From assembly GCF_000816495.1 (NCBI RefSeq), contig NZ_JXBK01000001.1, positions 1,801,279-1,857,206 of the forward strand: a stretch of 55,928 nucleotides of DNA. The letters are read 5' to 3'. Shown here piece by piece: positions 1 through 9,095 of the stretch. Position 1 is the first letter of the stretch. Each line of letters begins with the position of its first letter. The translations under genes were made by a program, and so were the position numbers. The DNA comes from Acinetobacter harbinensis. GTDB lineage: Bacteria > Pseudomonadota > Gammaproteobacteria > Pseudomonadales > Moraxellaceae. The notes beneath the pieces were generated by a model. The model was not told the origin of the DNA and did no database searches. It saw only the letters and a program-made list of their open reading frames with translations.

Positions 1-277
1 AATTTAGCGATCTCACCTCTAAACCCATTAAAGGCATTTCCCTCACTCAGATCATTTTCTCAGCTCTATTATTTTGATTAAGTCATTGAATGGTTGATGT
101 AAATTTTATGATTTTCAATAAAATTAGAATAATATTGTTTATTATCAGTTATATATAAAATATAAGTACATCTTGATGATTTTTCAAGCTAGTATTTTAA
201 TTGGTTATTATTATATTAAATTTAATCAATCTTTTGCTTAGGCTATTTTAAGCGTTAAATTTAAACCTCAACTTGAT

Positions 278-715
278 TTAACCCATATCAGGCACAATTG
301 GAAACGGATGCTGAGCATGTGCAAATGCAGAATCTGGCCACAACTCATAGATGGGAATCTTCACGTCCAATGCTAGCGGCAACTTTTTAGCATTAAATTG
401 CATCTGTTGTAGATCGCGGCCCCATGCAATTAGATCAATATCTAAAGAAATATGATGCGAAGGTCGCACTCGTCCCGCTGCTATTTCCATCTGTTTAAGG
501 TCAGATAAAAGCGCATCTAAGGGAATTTTACTTTTTAATATACATGCCGCATTCCAATAGTCCTCTCCCACGCCATCGCGACACGGAATCAGATAAATAT
601 TGGAAAATTGTGCGACGCCCAAAGCTGAAATACAGTGAATTGCATGTTGAAAATGCTGTTTGGGTTGACAGTTACTGGCCAGAGCTAAGACGAATATCGT
701 TTCGGTGGCGTTCAA
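278..715 (-). CDS. FolK-like (HPPK) protein, divergent
   Basis: Probable 6-hydroxymethyl-7,8-dihydropterin pyrophosphokinase family protein (folate pathway, cytoplasm), 145 residues. The start is TTG at 715-713, supported by an AGGA box seven bases upstream; it lies inside the folB end, a 44-base overlap that implies translational coupling. Family landmarks are eroded: the N-terminal GSN motif reads ASN, the GRVR segment is present, the metal-binding DxD is kept (LDID near residue 92), but the WGPR arginine just before it is absent (HHIS instead). The C-terminus is shorter than the roughly 160 residues usual for FolK. In related bacteria the canonical folK sits with panB-panC, so this may be a second, specialised or weakened copy. 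Family assignment is likely; catalytic activity is uncertain. Confidence 0.72.
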   Translation of the reverse strand: MNATETIFVLALASNCQPKQHFQHAIHCISALGVAQFSNIYLIPCRDGVGEDYWNAACILKSKIPLDALLSDLKQMEIAAGRVRPSHHISLDIDLIAWGRDLQQMQFNAKKLPLALDVKIPIYELWPDSAFAHAQHPFPIVPDMG

Positions 716-1052
716 GACGAATTCCTACAGAATTTGCTTGCGCGATAATGGCAGGCTTGCGGACAGTAATCATAATCGATTCAACCGCAGGAAAGGTAGT
801 AAAAAGCGCATTCAGCACAAGCTTTGCCGCATTTTCAATCAGTTTAGGCTGTGCAGCTTGAATGACGTTTGCTGATATTTCGCAAATTTCGGCATAATTT
901 AGAGTATGTTCTAGCTCATCTGAATTAGAGGCTTGCTCTAAACTGCTATGAATAATTAAATCAAGCATCAAAGGCTGAATAATTTGACGTTCCCAATTAA
1001 AACACCCCACCACTGTTTCAACCTTTAGCCCTTCAATGATGATTGCATCCAT
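672..1052 (-). CDS. folB: Dihydroneopterin aldolase
   Basis: FolB converts 7,8-dihydroneopterin to 6-hydroxymethyl-dihydropterin and glycolaldehyde in folate synthesis. The 126-residue product from ATG 1052 begins MDAIIIEGLKVETVVGCFNW, which aligns with the FolB start pattern (IEgL.v.t.iGv..wE). An in-frame TTG at 1064 would add four residues, but the ATG has a GGAA box at normal spacing and fits the family N-terminus. The NYAEI segment in the middle and the later RKP stretch fit the family. It overlaps the downstream FolK-like gene by 44 bases, so aldolase and putative pyrophosphokinase, which are consecutive pathway steps, are made from one transcript. Confidence 0.93.
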   Translation of the reverse strand: MDAIIIEGLKVETVVGCFNWERQIIQPLMLDLIIHSSLEQASNSDELEHTLNYAEICEISANVIQAAQPKLIENAAKLVLNALFTTFPAVESIMITVRKPAIIAQANSVGIRLERHRNDIRLSSGQ

Positions 1053-1214
1053 GATTTTTTCCAATATGCATGTAGATCAAGAAATTCTTTTTTAAGAAAA
1101 AATTTAAAGAAAATAGTGTGGTTTTTAACGATCTATGACTAAACAAAATGCTATCTTGGCTGCTTAAAAAAGAACTGAAAACACCTCTCTTTTAAGCACC
1201 AACAACTTAAACCA

Positions 1215-2513
1215 TTAGCTTTTTAACAATGAACTTGAATCAAGTGTTTGTATCATCTGTAAACGCTGATCGGCATAGATATCCGTATACGGCGCCAAAA
1301 TGCGCATAAAGCGATCGAAATACAACATTTGTTTAAACAACAAGGCAAAGTCGCGTGGGAAACGGATGCCATGACGCTCACCCACAGTCACCATATCCAT
1401 CATGATGTGGTTTAAATCGGCTGGATTTGAGCTGAGGATTTCATGTGGGTCGGTCAGTAATACCCCACTAAATAGACGCTCTAAGTCAGCGGCCAATACT
1501 TGCGTATCAATTTTTTGATCGGTCATGCCCATTTTTAGCATATTTTCAGCCATGAGATGATAGTCCGTTCTTTGCAGCGCATCCATAAAGGCAATACTGG
1601 CCGTCCAAACTTGAGGGTTTAACTGCCCCACAATGCCAAAGTCGATAAATCCAATTCGACCATCTTCAAGCAGCATCAGATTACCGGCATGTAAATCGGC
1701 ATGGAAGCTCTTACACATCATTAAGCTACCAAACCAAGTATTCATGGCAGTAATTAACACCTGCGATGGATCTTTAGAGACTTTTTTCACCACATCAAAG
1801 TCGGTTAATGGCACGCCATATAAACGCTGCATGGTTAAAACGCGGCGGGTAGAATGTTGATGATAAACTCTTGGCGCTGTGGCTTGATGATTTTGCGTAA
1901 CATTCAGATAGTTTACGAAATCATCAATATTTTGTGCTTCTTCAATAAAATCAACTTCGCGCACCATACGAGTTTTAATTTCATCGACAATATCCGCCAG
2001 TGAGGCAAATTTTACTTTTGGCACGACTTTTTCTAAAACCTTGGTGGCCCAGTGCAAAACATTTAAGTCGGTGTACAAAATGGTTTCTACACCGGGTTTT
2101 TGTACTTTAATGACCACATCTTCACCGGTGACCAATTTGGCCGCATGCACTTGTGCGATAGATGCAGATGCCAAAGGTTTTTCGTCAATTGAGGCAAAAA
2201 TTTCATCTAAATTTCTACCGGCAAATTCAGAGGCTAAAACACTCTGCACATAACTAAAAGGCAAAGAAGGGGTTTGATCTAAACAACCTTGAAACTCTTC
2301 GACATATTCACGTGGAAATAATGACGGCGTACTGGCAATAAATTGCCCAAGTTTAATATAAGTTGAGCCTAATGATTCAAAAGTTTCACGCATAAGCTTT
2401 GCGTTGCTGGGTTTTTCTGTGGCGTATTTAATGCCGGCTTTTGCTGCAATAAATGCAGTTTCGCCCACACGGCCCACTGAACGCAGGCCATCTAACCAGA
2501 TATTGTTTTTCAT
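1215..2513 (-). CDS. ABC1/AarF (UbiB-like) atypical kinase
   Basis: Protein-kinase-like ABC1 family member (432 residues), the family of UbiB/COQ8 acting in ubiquinone synthesis or lipid-linked processes. Hallmarks seen: KLGQ at 54-57 (the KxGQ motif covering the active site), the alanine-rich ASAS loop at 115-118 followed by IAQVHAA, the VIKVQKP lysine near 136, DLHAGN at 273-278 (catalytic loop) and DFG at 291-293. It is shorter than E. coli UbiB (about 546) and lacks an obvious C-terminal membrane-hairpin tail, so it is an AarF-type paralogue rather than clearly UbiB itself. It lies 58 bases downstream of the MoeB-like gene on the same strand, with no terminator visible between them. Confidence 0.88.
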   Translation of the reverse strand: MKNNIWLDGLRSVGRVGETAFIAAKAGIKYATEKPSNAKLMRETFESLGSTYIKLGQFIASTPSLFPREYVEEFQGCLDQTPSLPFSYVQSVLASEFAGRNLDEIFASIDEKPLASASIAQVHAAKLVTGEDVVIKVQKPGVETILYTDLNVLHWATKVLEKVVPKVKFASLADIVDEIKTRMVREVDFIEEAQNIDDFVNYLNVTQNHQATAPRVYHQHSTRRVLTMQRLYGVPLTDFDVVKKVSKDPSQVLITAMNTWFGSLMMCKSFHADLHAGNLMLLEDGRIGFIDFGIVGQLNPQVWTASIAFMDALQRTDYHLMAENMLKMGMTDQKIDTQVLAADLERLFSGVLLTDPHEILSSNPADLNHIMMDMVTVGERHGIRFPRDFALLFKQMLYFDRFMRILAPYTDIYADQRLQMIQTLDSSSLLKS

Positions 2514-2571
2514 AATGTCAGCTTAGAATTAAATTATAGCGAGTGTAGCAAAAAAATATTCTTTTGCAGGA

Positions 2572-3345
2572 TTATCTTGCCTGACAGTTGGGACAATCTG
2601 TATCTTTTTCGAAAGCCACAATACGCTGTTTCAGCGTCAGACCATCCCATAACATGAGTTTTTGCTTCAGCGCAGTGTTGTTTAAGCCTAAATACAATAA
2701 GGCATGATGTGCCTGTAAACTGGCCATGACATTTGGCGTGGTGGCCAACACACCTGAATCTGCGCAGCGTAAACTTTCACTGGCGTGCTGTTGTTTGGGA
2801 AATAGGCATTCATAGCAAGCCGACTGCCCTTCAACCATCAACAATTGTCCCTGAAAACCAATGGCAGACGCACTAATTAAAGGCACATTAGCTTGTTTAC
2901 AGATCTGATTGACCAAGTAACGCGTAGTGAAATTATCACAGCCATCCAACACCAAATCTTGACTGGCAATAAGCTGCTGGGCATTCTGTTGATCTAATTT
3001 TGATGTTTCTACCAGCACACGAATATGTGGATTAATCCGCTTTAAGCGTTTGGCCAGCACTTCAGCTTTATAAAAACCGATATCTTCTGCTACATAGGCA
3101 ATTTGACGTTGTAAATTACTCATCTCAACGGTATCCGCATCAATTAAAGTAATTTGTCCAACGCCAGCGCGCGCCAATAATTCTGCACTGCTACAGCCAA
3201 TTCCACCACAGCCCACAATTAAGATATTGGCAAGTTTAAGTTTTTCTTGCGCGTCTATATCCCAACCCTCAAGCAAAATTTGCCGAGAATACAGATGCAT
3301 TTCATCATCACTTAACGCTAAGTTCATGTCGATTGAATGAGTCAT
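2572..3345 (-). CDS. moeB: MoeB/ThiF-family adenylyltransferase
   Basis: E1-like enzyme that adenylates the C-terminus of a ubiquitin-fold sulfur carrier (MoaD in molybdopterin synthesis, or ThiS). The 257 residues show the nucleotide loop GCGGIG at 45-50, Asp at 69/71, the N-L-Q-R-Q stretch at 77-81, LDGCDNF at 134-139, and two CxxC zinc pairs (C177/C180 and C251/C254). The ATG at 3345 has a GGA box eight bases upstream. There are no other molybdopterin genes nearby, so the MoeB/ThiF choice rests on length and similarity; MoeB is the better fit because the protein ends at the second CxxC with no rhodanese domain. Confidence 0.88.
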   Translation of the reverse strand: MTHSIDMNLALSDDEMHLYSRQILLEGWDIDAQEKLKLANILIVGCGGIGCSSAELLARAGVGQITLIDADTVEMSNLQRQIAYVAEDIGFYKAEVLAKRLKRINPHIRVLVETSKLDQQNAQQLIASQDLVLDGCDNFTTRYLVNQICKQANVPLISASAIGFQGQLLMVEGQSACYECLFPKQQHASESLRCADSGVLATTPNVMASLQAHHALLYLGLNNTALKQKLMLWDGLTLKQRIVAFEKDTDCPNCQAR

Positions 3346-3502
3346 GAGTTTATTCCACTTGCAGCATTACTGATTTAAAAGCTGGGCGAATTATAAAGCA
3401 TATTGAGCGATTATTCTGTGCCGTTTAAAATCAGCAGCGGATAAAGGCACGGCTATATAAAGACTTCAACACCCGAGCTTATTTTATTTAAATTGTTGAA
3501 AT

Positions 3503-3530
3503 TTGACAAATTTTTATTAAAACGTATACT
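3503..3530 (+). promoter_or_regulatory. Strong sigma-70 type promoter
   Basis: TTGACA at 3503-3508 and TATACT at 3525-3530 are separated by 16 bases in an AT-rich stretch. It points to the 36-codon gene, giving a predicted transcript start near 3537 and a transcript of about 335 bases ending at the terminator at 3872. Confidence 0.72.
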
Positions 3531-3681
3531 AGGTGCAGTATTCAGTTGATAAATGAATATCTTAGTCTGCCATTGACTAGGCCTTTATCCACTTATAACA
3601 AATTCATTTTAATACGCATCAAATAAATGTGATGCCTGTTGAATGAAGAGTCTTTCCAAAGAATCAAGCTGCAAGCTGCCC

Positions 3682-3699
3682 CGTCGTGAGACGTTTTTT
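3682..3699 (+). terminator. Possible attenuator-like hairpin in a leader
   Basis: CGTC (3682-3685), loop GTGA, GACG (3690-3693), then six T. The stem is only four pairs, so this is weak as a terminator. Its place, just before the GGAG box of the next gene, would suit attenuation or masking of translation. Confidence 0.3.
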
Positions 3700-3717
3700 A
3701 TGTTTGGAGTACAAAAT

Positions 3718-3828
3718 ATGTTCGTCGTTGTTAAACAATTAATCTGTAGACATCAATTTATTGAATATGAAACCAAGCATTTATATGTCGCAGAATGCTT
3801 AAAATGTGGTCTAACCTTCCCGCATTAA
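3718..3828 (+). CDS. 36-residue Cys/His microprotein
   Basis: A tiny gene of unknown function. ATG 3718 has a GGAG box at 3706-3709 (eight-base spacing), which is better than the in-frame upstream start at 3643. The product has Cys10-x-His12 and Cys27-x-x-Cys30, a spacing able to bind one zinc ion as a small zinc-ribbon knuckle, and it ends FPH. It has its own strong promoter and a rho-independent terminator, so it is a single-gene transcript. I recognise no named family. It could instead be a coding-capable small RNA. Confidence 0.55.
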   Translation: MFVVVKQLICRHQFIEYETKHLYVAECLKCGLTFPH

Positions 3829-3841
3829 GAAAATCAATACT

Positions 3842-3872
3842 TTAAAAAAACCGTCATTAAGACGGTTTTTTT
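3842..3872. terminator. Bidirectional rho-independent terminator
   Basis: An A-run, CCGTC (3851-3855), loop ATTAA, GACGG (3861-3865) and a T-run. The flanking A and T tracts let it end both the small plus-strand gene and the converging acyl-CoA synthetase gene. Confidence 0.85.
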
Positions 3873-3895
3873 AAGCGATCGTTATTGAATGGCTG

Positions 3896-5542
3896 CTAAC
3901 CGACCTTTTGAATGCCCTGCGCTTTAGCAATTTCTTGCTGTTTAAGCAAATTACGTTGAATTTTCCCACTTGAGGTTTTTGGCAACTCGCTGACAAACTC
4001 AATTTCCTTCGGATAAGCATGTTTAGATAAACGTGAGCGCACATAGTCTTGCAGTTTATGATTTAGCGCATCGGAAGCTGAAAATTGCGCTTTAAGCACC
4101 ACAAATGCTTTTACCACTTCAGTACGCTCTGGATCCGGCTTACCAATCACTGCAGACTCAAGCACTTCTTCGCATTCAAGTAAGGTACTTTCCACATCAA
4201 AAGGCCCAACACGATAGCCTGACGTTGTAATGACATCGTCTGCACGTCCAATAAAGTCGATGCCACCGAATTCATTTAAACGTACCGTATCGCCAGTTAA
4301 ATAATAATGCCCGACAAATGATTTACGATTATGTCCATCGTAGCCATTAAACCAAGCCAAAGGTGACTGAGCGTAATCAATGGCCAGCGTGCCAATACCA
4401 CCCGCCTCTACTTCTTGATGGGCATGATTTAACACTGCAAAACGGTGCCCCGGAATGGCATAACCTGCCGAGCCAACTTTCTTTTCATGCGCTAAAGCAT
4501 GATGATTGGCAATCACCATTCCCAACTCAGTTTGACCATATTGATCATAAATATTAACGTTTAAATCGTGGTTAAACCAATGAATCACTTCTGGGGTTAA
4601 AGGCTCACCGGCACTACTGACCACACGTAAATGTGCTTTGATTGAAGGATCGAATTTTTCTTTAAAGCCAAAGAACATACGAAAAGCTGTTGGTGAACCA
4701 GTTAAGTTACTGACTTTATATTTTTGAATAATTTGCACGGCGTTATCTACGCTAAATGCACGTTCATCCATAATAATGCTGTGACCTAAACTTAACGGTC
4801 CGGCAATACCATAATACAAACCATAGGCCCAACCGGGATCTGCCAAATTCCAGAAAGAATCCTCTGCACGTAAATCCACCGCATAGGTCATATAGCCCTT
4901 AAAGGCCAACAATGCTTTAAGTGGCACAGGAACGGATTTTGCTAAACCTGTGGTGCCTGAGGTGAACATCATTAAAAAATCATCTTCAAAGCTTGCCATC
5001 ACGGATTCAAAGCTTGCAGATTGTAAGTTGATTTCCGTCCAAAAATCATCATCTTGCTGACTTAAGGTGTCTAATTCATGCACCGTTAAAACATGTTCTA
5101 TAGCAAGATTATTCAGTTTTGATCGCTGCTCTTCATTGGTGACAATTAATTGCGTTCTTGCCGTATTAATACGATGTTCTATGGCCTTGGATTCAAAAGC
5201 GGTAAATAACGGCTGGTAGATTGCGCCCATACGCCATGTGGCTAAAATGGTAATGAGTAACTCTGGAGTACGGGGCAGTAAACCGGCAATGCAATCGCCG
5301 GCTTTTAAACCCAAGGAACTAAAATAATGCGCCAATTTACCCGATGCTTCTGCCAATTGTTCAAAGGTCCAAGTGGCGGATTGACCATTTTTACCTTGCC
5401 AAATTAAGGCGGTTTTATTTAAACCGACGTAACGCTGGCAACACTCCACATAGGCATTCACAGCACCAGATGAACCCACCAGTTGTTCACTTAAAAATCT
5501 CTCAAAATCAAACTCTTGATGTGCTTGTTGTAATGTTTTCAT
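3896..5542 (-). CDS. AMP-dependent acyl-CoA synthetase
   Basis: ANL-superfamily ligase that activates a carboxylic acid to its acyl-AMP and then acyl-CoA (548 residues). The ATP-binding signature FTSGTTGLAKSVP lies near residue 190, the YDQYGQTE motif in the middle, the YLTGD hinge region later, and the catalytic lysine in PKTSSGKIQR near the C-terminus. ATG 5542 (MKTLQQAHQ) has an AGGTGG box six bases upstream, whereas ATG 5563 has none, so the shorter form is chosen. It is last in a minus-strand set after an acyl-CoA dehydrogenase and an SDR enzyme, with an AraC regulator divergent from the first gene. The likely substrate is a short, medium or branched-chain acid; the exact chain is unknown. 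Confidence 0.9.
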   Translation of the reverse strand: MKTLQQAHQEFDFERFLSEQLVGSSGAVNAYVECCQRYVGLNKTALIWQGKNGQSATWTFEQLAEASGKLAHYFSSLGLKAGDCIAGLLPRTPELLITILATWRMGAIYQPLFTAFESKAIEHRINTARTQLIVTNEEQRSKLNNLAIEHVLTVHELDTLSQQDDDFWTEINLQSASFESVMASFEDDFLMMFTSGTTGLAKSVPVPLKALLAFKGYMTYAVDLRAEDSFWNLADPGWAYGLYYGIAGPLSLGHSIIMDERAFSVDNAVQIIQKYKVSNLTGSPTAFRMFFGFKEKFDPSIKAHLRVVSSAGEPLTPEVIHWFNHDLNVNIYDQYGQTELGMVIANHHALAHEKKVGSAGYAIPGHRFAVLNHAHQEVEAGGIGTLAIDYAQSPLAWFNGYDGHNRKSFVGHYYLTGDTVRLNEFGGIDFIGRADDVITTSGYRVGPFDVESTLLECEEVLESAVIGKPDPERTEVVKAFVVLKAQFSASDALNHKLQDYVRSRLSKHAYPKEIEFVSELPKTSSGKIQRNLLKQQEIAKAQGIQKVG

Positions 5543-5783
5543 CCTGATCCACCTCTTATCCATTTTAATAATAAAGACATAGCTTTCAGTGGCTATGCAC
5601 GTATGTCCTATTAATCTATTTTGATTGTTGTTGTGAGTTTAAATACACATTACTTGCGTATTTTTTAAGTCGAAATCCAGTTCTTTAGCTAGCTAAACAT
5701 TATTAACGATGTGCGACAATTTCCATATCCATCAATATAAATGCCACTTTTGGACAAGCACGCAAAATCAAAGATTCGTCGCT

Positions 5784-6920
5784 TTAGGTTTTGGTCACTT
5801 CACGCGCAATCACCAACCGTTGGATGTCTGATGCACCTTCATAAATTTGGCTGACCCGAACATCACGGTAAATACGCTCTACAGGAAAATCTGATACATA
5901 GCCATAGCCGCCATGAATTTGAATCGCATCTGAACAGACGCGCTCCGCCATGATAGATGCAAAGAGTTTGGCCATAGAGGCTTCTTTTAAACAGGCAAAA
6001 CCGGCATCTTTTAAAGTGGCCGCATGCAATACCAACTGACGCGCCGCTTCAATTTGAGTGGCCATATCCGCCAAACGAAATGCCACCGCTTGATGCTGCA
6101 CAATTTCCACACCAAAGGCTTTACGTTGATTGGCATATTCTACCGCCGCATCAAAAGCGGCACGTGCCATCCCTACCGATTGTGCAGCAATACCAATTCG
6201 ACCAGACTCTAAATTAGATAAAGCAATCTTGTAACCTTCACCTTCTTGACCGAGTAAATTTTCCGCTGGAATACGGCAATTATCAAAGATAATAGTGGCG
6301 GTATCTGAACAATGTTGCCCCATTTTTTCTTCTAAACGCGAAACAATATAGCCCTCAGTATCGGTCGGCACTAAAAAACACGAGATCCCTTTTTTACCTA
6401 ACGTTTTATCCGTCACCGCAAAAACCAAAGCAATTTGCGCATTTTTGCCGGTGGTAATAAATTGCTTGATACCATTTAGCACCCACTCATCACCTTGACG
6501 TTCGGCCTTACACTCCAAGGCGCTGGCATCCGATCCGGTTTGCGGCTCGGTCAGACAGAAACAGCCCAGCCATTCACCTGTCGCCAATTTGGTTAAATAG
6601 CGCTGCTTTTGCTGCTCTGTTCCGTAGCGCTGGGTAATGCCACACGGCAGTGAGTTTTGTACACTAACAATAGTGGAAATCGCGCCATCTCCGGCCGCAA
6701 TTTCCTCTAAAGCCAGCACCAACGAAACATAATCTAAGCCTGCACCGCCCCATTGCTCAGACACGGTCATACCCAAAGCACCCAGCGCACCCAATTCTTT
6801 TAGTTCTTCCGCCGGAAATTGGGCCGTTTTATCGCGTTGTGCGGCCGTCGGTTTCAGCTTGTTTTGTGAATAACTGCGCAGCATTTGCTGCACCATTTTT
6901 TGTTCGTCATTTAAAATCAT
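5784..6920 (-). CDS. Acyl-CoA dehydrogenase
   Basis: FAD-dependent enzyme that makes the alpha,beta double bond of acyl-CoA and passes electrons to ETF (378 residues, usual length). Seen: the LTEPQTGSDA loop contacting FAD/substrate, the RKAFG flavin-binding segment, HGGYGY near residue 337, and the catalytic base Glu361 in IYEGASDIQR. A glutamate at this late position is typical of short/medium-chain and short/branched-chain enzymes rather than isovaleryl-type. AAGGG precedes the ATG. Gaps of about 220 bases on both sides make separate promoters possible, but the three genes share direction and theme. Confidence 0.94.
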   Translation of the reverse strand: MILNDEQKMVQQMLRSYSQNKLKPTAAQRDKTAQFPAEELKELGALGALGMTVSEQWGGAGLDYVSLVLALEEIAAGDGAISTIVSVQNSLPCGITQRYGTEQQKQRYLTKLATGEWLGCFCLTEPQTGSDASALECKAERQGDEWVLNGIKQFITTGKNAQIALVFAVTDKTLGKKGISCFLVPTDTEGYIVSRLEEKMGQHCSDTATIIFDNCRIPAENLLGQEGEGYKIALSNLESGRIGIAAQSVGMARAAFDAAVEYANQRKAFGVEIVQHQAVAFRLADMATQIEAARQLVLHAATLKDAGFACLKEASMAKLFASIMAERVCSDAIQIHGGYGYVSDFPVERIYRDVRVSQIYEGASDIQRLVIAREVTKT

Positions 6921-7138
6921 TGAGCATCCCTTTTCAGATTCATTTTCTTATTCAATTTTTAAAGCGCACGCGCCTTTAAATCACCACAGGAATCAGATTT
7001 ATTTTTTAAATCTGATTCCAAAAAGAATTTTAACTCCAAGACAGCAAATCATTTTTGCTACGCATGCATCAAGCAAAGACATCGCCACTGTTGTGTTTTC
7101 ATCATATCCAAACCACATCAATACAGCCTGATTTTCAG

Positions 7139-7909
7139 TTACTTTGGTTGCATACGAATTGCACCATCTAAGCGGATCACTTCACCATTTAAATAGCTGT
7201 TTTCAAAAATATGCCCCACCAAATGCGCAAACTCTTCAGGTTTGGCTAAACGGGGTGGAAACGGCACCATTTGCCCCAGTGCATCTTGTACATTTTGTGG
7301 CATAGCTTGTAACATCGGGGTTTCCATAATGCCCGGCGCAATCGTCATCACCCGAATTGCCTCACGTGCCAGTTCGCGTGCCAGTGGCAATGTCATCGCC
7401 ACCACAGCACCTTTAGAAGCCGCATAAGCTGTTTGTCCAATTTGGCCTTCAAATGCCGCAACTGAAGCAGTGTTGATAATCACGCCACGCTCTTCTTCGC
7501 CCGCTTGCAGCGCGTATTTGGCCATCAGGCTGACTGCAAAACGAATCATGTTAAATGTGCCACTTACATTAATATTTAAGACTTTTTGAAACAGCGTCAG
7601 CTCATGAATAGCATCACGTCCTAACACTTTGGCCGATGGTGCAATGCCAGCACAATTTACCAGCCCATTAAGCTGGCCATATTGCTGTTCAATATTTTCA
7701 AAAAACACTTTAACTGCATGCTCATCGGTCACATCTAATTGTACAAATAAAGCATCTGGCCCTAGACGCTGTTGCATTTTTAAACCCAGTTCTTGATTCA
7801 TATCCACCAGAATCACTTTGGCATTTTGACCCGCCAAATAAGTGGCCGTGGCTGCACCTAGTCCTGATGCTGCACCGGTAATGACAAATACTTTCCCTTG
7901 AATTTTCAT
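7139..7909 (-). CDS. SDR-family 3-hydroxyacyl-CoA dehydrogenase
   Basis: NAD-dependent short-chain dehydrogenase (256 residues), closest in feel to HSD10/type II 3-hydroxyacyl-CoA dehydrogenases. Rossmann glycines TGAASGLG at 11-18, the acidic residue after beta-2 (LVDMN) favouring NAD, NCAG at 85-88, and the catalytic triad Ser149, Tyr162, Lys166 (YAASK). The C-terminal region IRMTIAPGIMETPML is typical of HSD10-like proteins. First gene of the minus-strand acyl-CoA cluster, with an AGGA box before the ATG and a divergent AraC regulator 166 bases away, which probably controls it. Confidence 0.92.
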   Translation of the reverse strand: MKIQGKVFVITGAASGLGAATATYLAGQNAKVILVDMNQELGLKMQQRLGPDALFVQLDVTDEHAVKVFFENIEQQYGQLNGLVNCAGIAPSAKVLGRDAIHELTLFQKVLNINVSGTFNMIRFAVSLMAKYALQAGEEERGVIINTASVAAFEGQIGQTAYAASKGAVVAMTLPLARELAREAIRVMTIAPGIMETPMLQAMPQNVQDALGQMVPFPPRLAKPEEFAHLVGHIFENSYLNGEVIRLDGAIRMQPK

Positions 7910-8075
7910 TTTATTTTCCTATTCATTTTTTTGAATAAACACACGACTTAAGATGCAGAGTAAATCCAGTTCAGCTAAAGTACAATTTCCAAATATGGCA
8001 TCTGATCTGATGCTTTTGGACAATTGAATTTATCTTCATCAAGCATAGACATAAGATGAGCATGGACAGCAACAC

Positions 8076-9095
8076 ATGAGTGACGTAAATCTAGAGGACA
8101 GCAAAGGTACAATTTCAATCAGTCTAGTGCATGAAGCACTCTGCTCTGCACAGCAACGCGGCCTAAATATAGAGGCAATGTTGCTTAAAGCCGGCATTAC
8201 GCTTGAGCTACTCCACTCAGCAAAGGCGCGTGTTTCTATTTCTCAATACGCACAGCTTTGGGTAGAAATTGCCGATGTCATGAATGATGAATTTTTTGGC
8301 ATGGACAGTCATGCCATGCGCCGTGGTAGCTTTAAACTTTTATCTCAATCCGTGATGCAGGCAGAAACCTTAAAAAAAGCACTACAGCATATTTTACAAT
8401 TTTTAAACTTACTGCTAGATGATTTTATCAGCCAGCTTTTTGTGCAAGAAAACTATGCTTATATCGTTATTTATGAGCAAAAACAGACCAAGAGAATGTT
8501 CAGTTATGCCACCTATTTAATGCTCATTCATGGCTTAATGTGTTGGCTGGCTGGACAAAGAATTTTAATTAAACAAATCCAATTAAAATGCGATGCGCCG
8601 CTAGATGATCAAGATTATAAAGTGCGTTTTTGCCAAGATATTCAATATAATTGTAGTGAAAATTATATTCAGTTTGATGCTAATTATTTAAATATTCAGA
8701 TTAAACAAGATCAGCAATCTTGGTATCGATTTATTCAACAAACGCCACAGAACTTATTGGTTCGTTTTAAAAATCCGCATGCTGTGAGTTCACAAATACG
8801 TAAACATCTGATGAATGTTGCACCTACTGACTGGCTAGAACTCAATGAAATTGCGCAGCGCCTGAATATGTCCGATGCCACCATTCAAAGACGTCTAAAA
8901 AGTGAAGGTGTGAGTTATCAACAACTCAAAAATGATATCCGCCGTGATAGCGCTATTGAGTTTCTAACCAAAACCGAAAAAAGTTTACAAGACATTAGCG
9001 ATGAACTGAGTTTTCACGATCCCAGCGCATTTCATCGTGCTTTTAAGAAGTGGACCGGTGTCAGTCCGGGTGCATATCGACAAAATAAGCTCTAG
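8076..9095 (+). CDS. AraC-family transcriptional regulator
   Basis: A 339-residue regulator. The N-terminal about 200 residues resemble the arabinose-binding-like domain found in OruR/ArgR-type AraC proteins (VSISQYAQLWVEIAD start, RRGSFKLLSQSV). The C-terminal 100 residues hold two helix-turn-helix units: LNEIAQRLNMSDATIQRRLK, then LQDISDELSFHDPSAFHRAFKKW with the common PGAYR end. It is divergent from the SDR/acyl-CoA dehydrogenase/acyl-CoA synthetase genes and is the obvious candidate for their control; the effector is probably a fatty-acid-like molecule or its CoA ester (inference). Confidence 0.92.
   Translation: MSDVNLEDSKGTISISLVHEALCSAQQRGLNIEAMLLKAGITLELLHSAKARVSISQYAQLWVEIADVMNDEFFGMDSHAMRRGSFKLLSQSVMQAETLKKALQHILQFLNLLLDDFISQLFVQENYAYIVIYEQKQTKRMFSYATYLMLIHGLMCWLAGQRILIKQIQLKCDAPLDDQDYKVRFCQDIQYNCSENYIQFDANYLNIQIKQDQQSWYRFIQQTPQNLLVRFKNPHAVSSQIRKHLMNVAPTDWLELNEIAQRLNMSDATIQRRLKSEGVSYQQLKNDIRRDSAIEFLTKTEKSLQDISDELSFHDPSAFHRAFKKWTGVSPGAYRQNKL

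Larger units (their letters stand above)
3346..3717. other. Intergenic region: promoter and long leader
   Basis: A 372-base gap between the divergent MoeB-like gene and the 36-codon gene. It holds a near-consensus sigma-70 promoter (3503-3530), a leader of about 180 bases, and a short hairpin followed by six T (3682-3699) just before the ribosome binding site of the small gene. The minus-strand part (3346-3500) shows no clear element. Confidence 0.6.

Noticed and set aside
1..37. Possible minus-strand gene start (ATG 37-35, GAGGG close by)
   Set aside because: Only twelve codons are visible and the ribosome binding site is too close (about three bases).
1..81. Open plus-strand frames at the window start that could be the tail of a gene
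   Set aside because: Two frames are open for about 25 codons with no recognisable motif, too short to name or to tell from chance.
544..861. 105-codon plus-strand frame over folB/folK
   Set aside because: Antisense shadow of two recognised genes, no start context.
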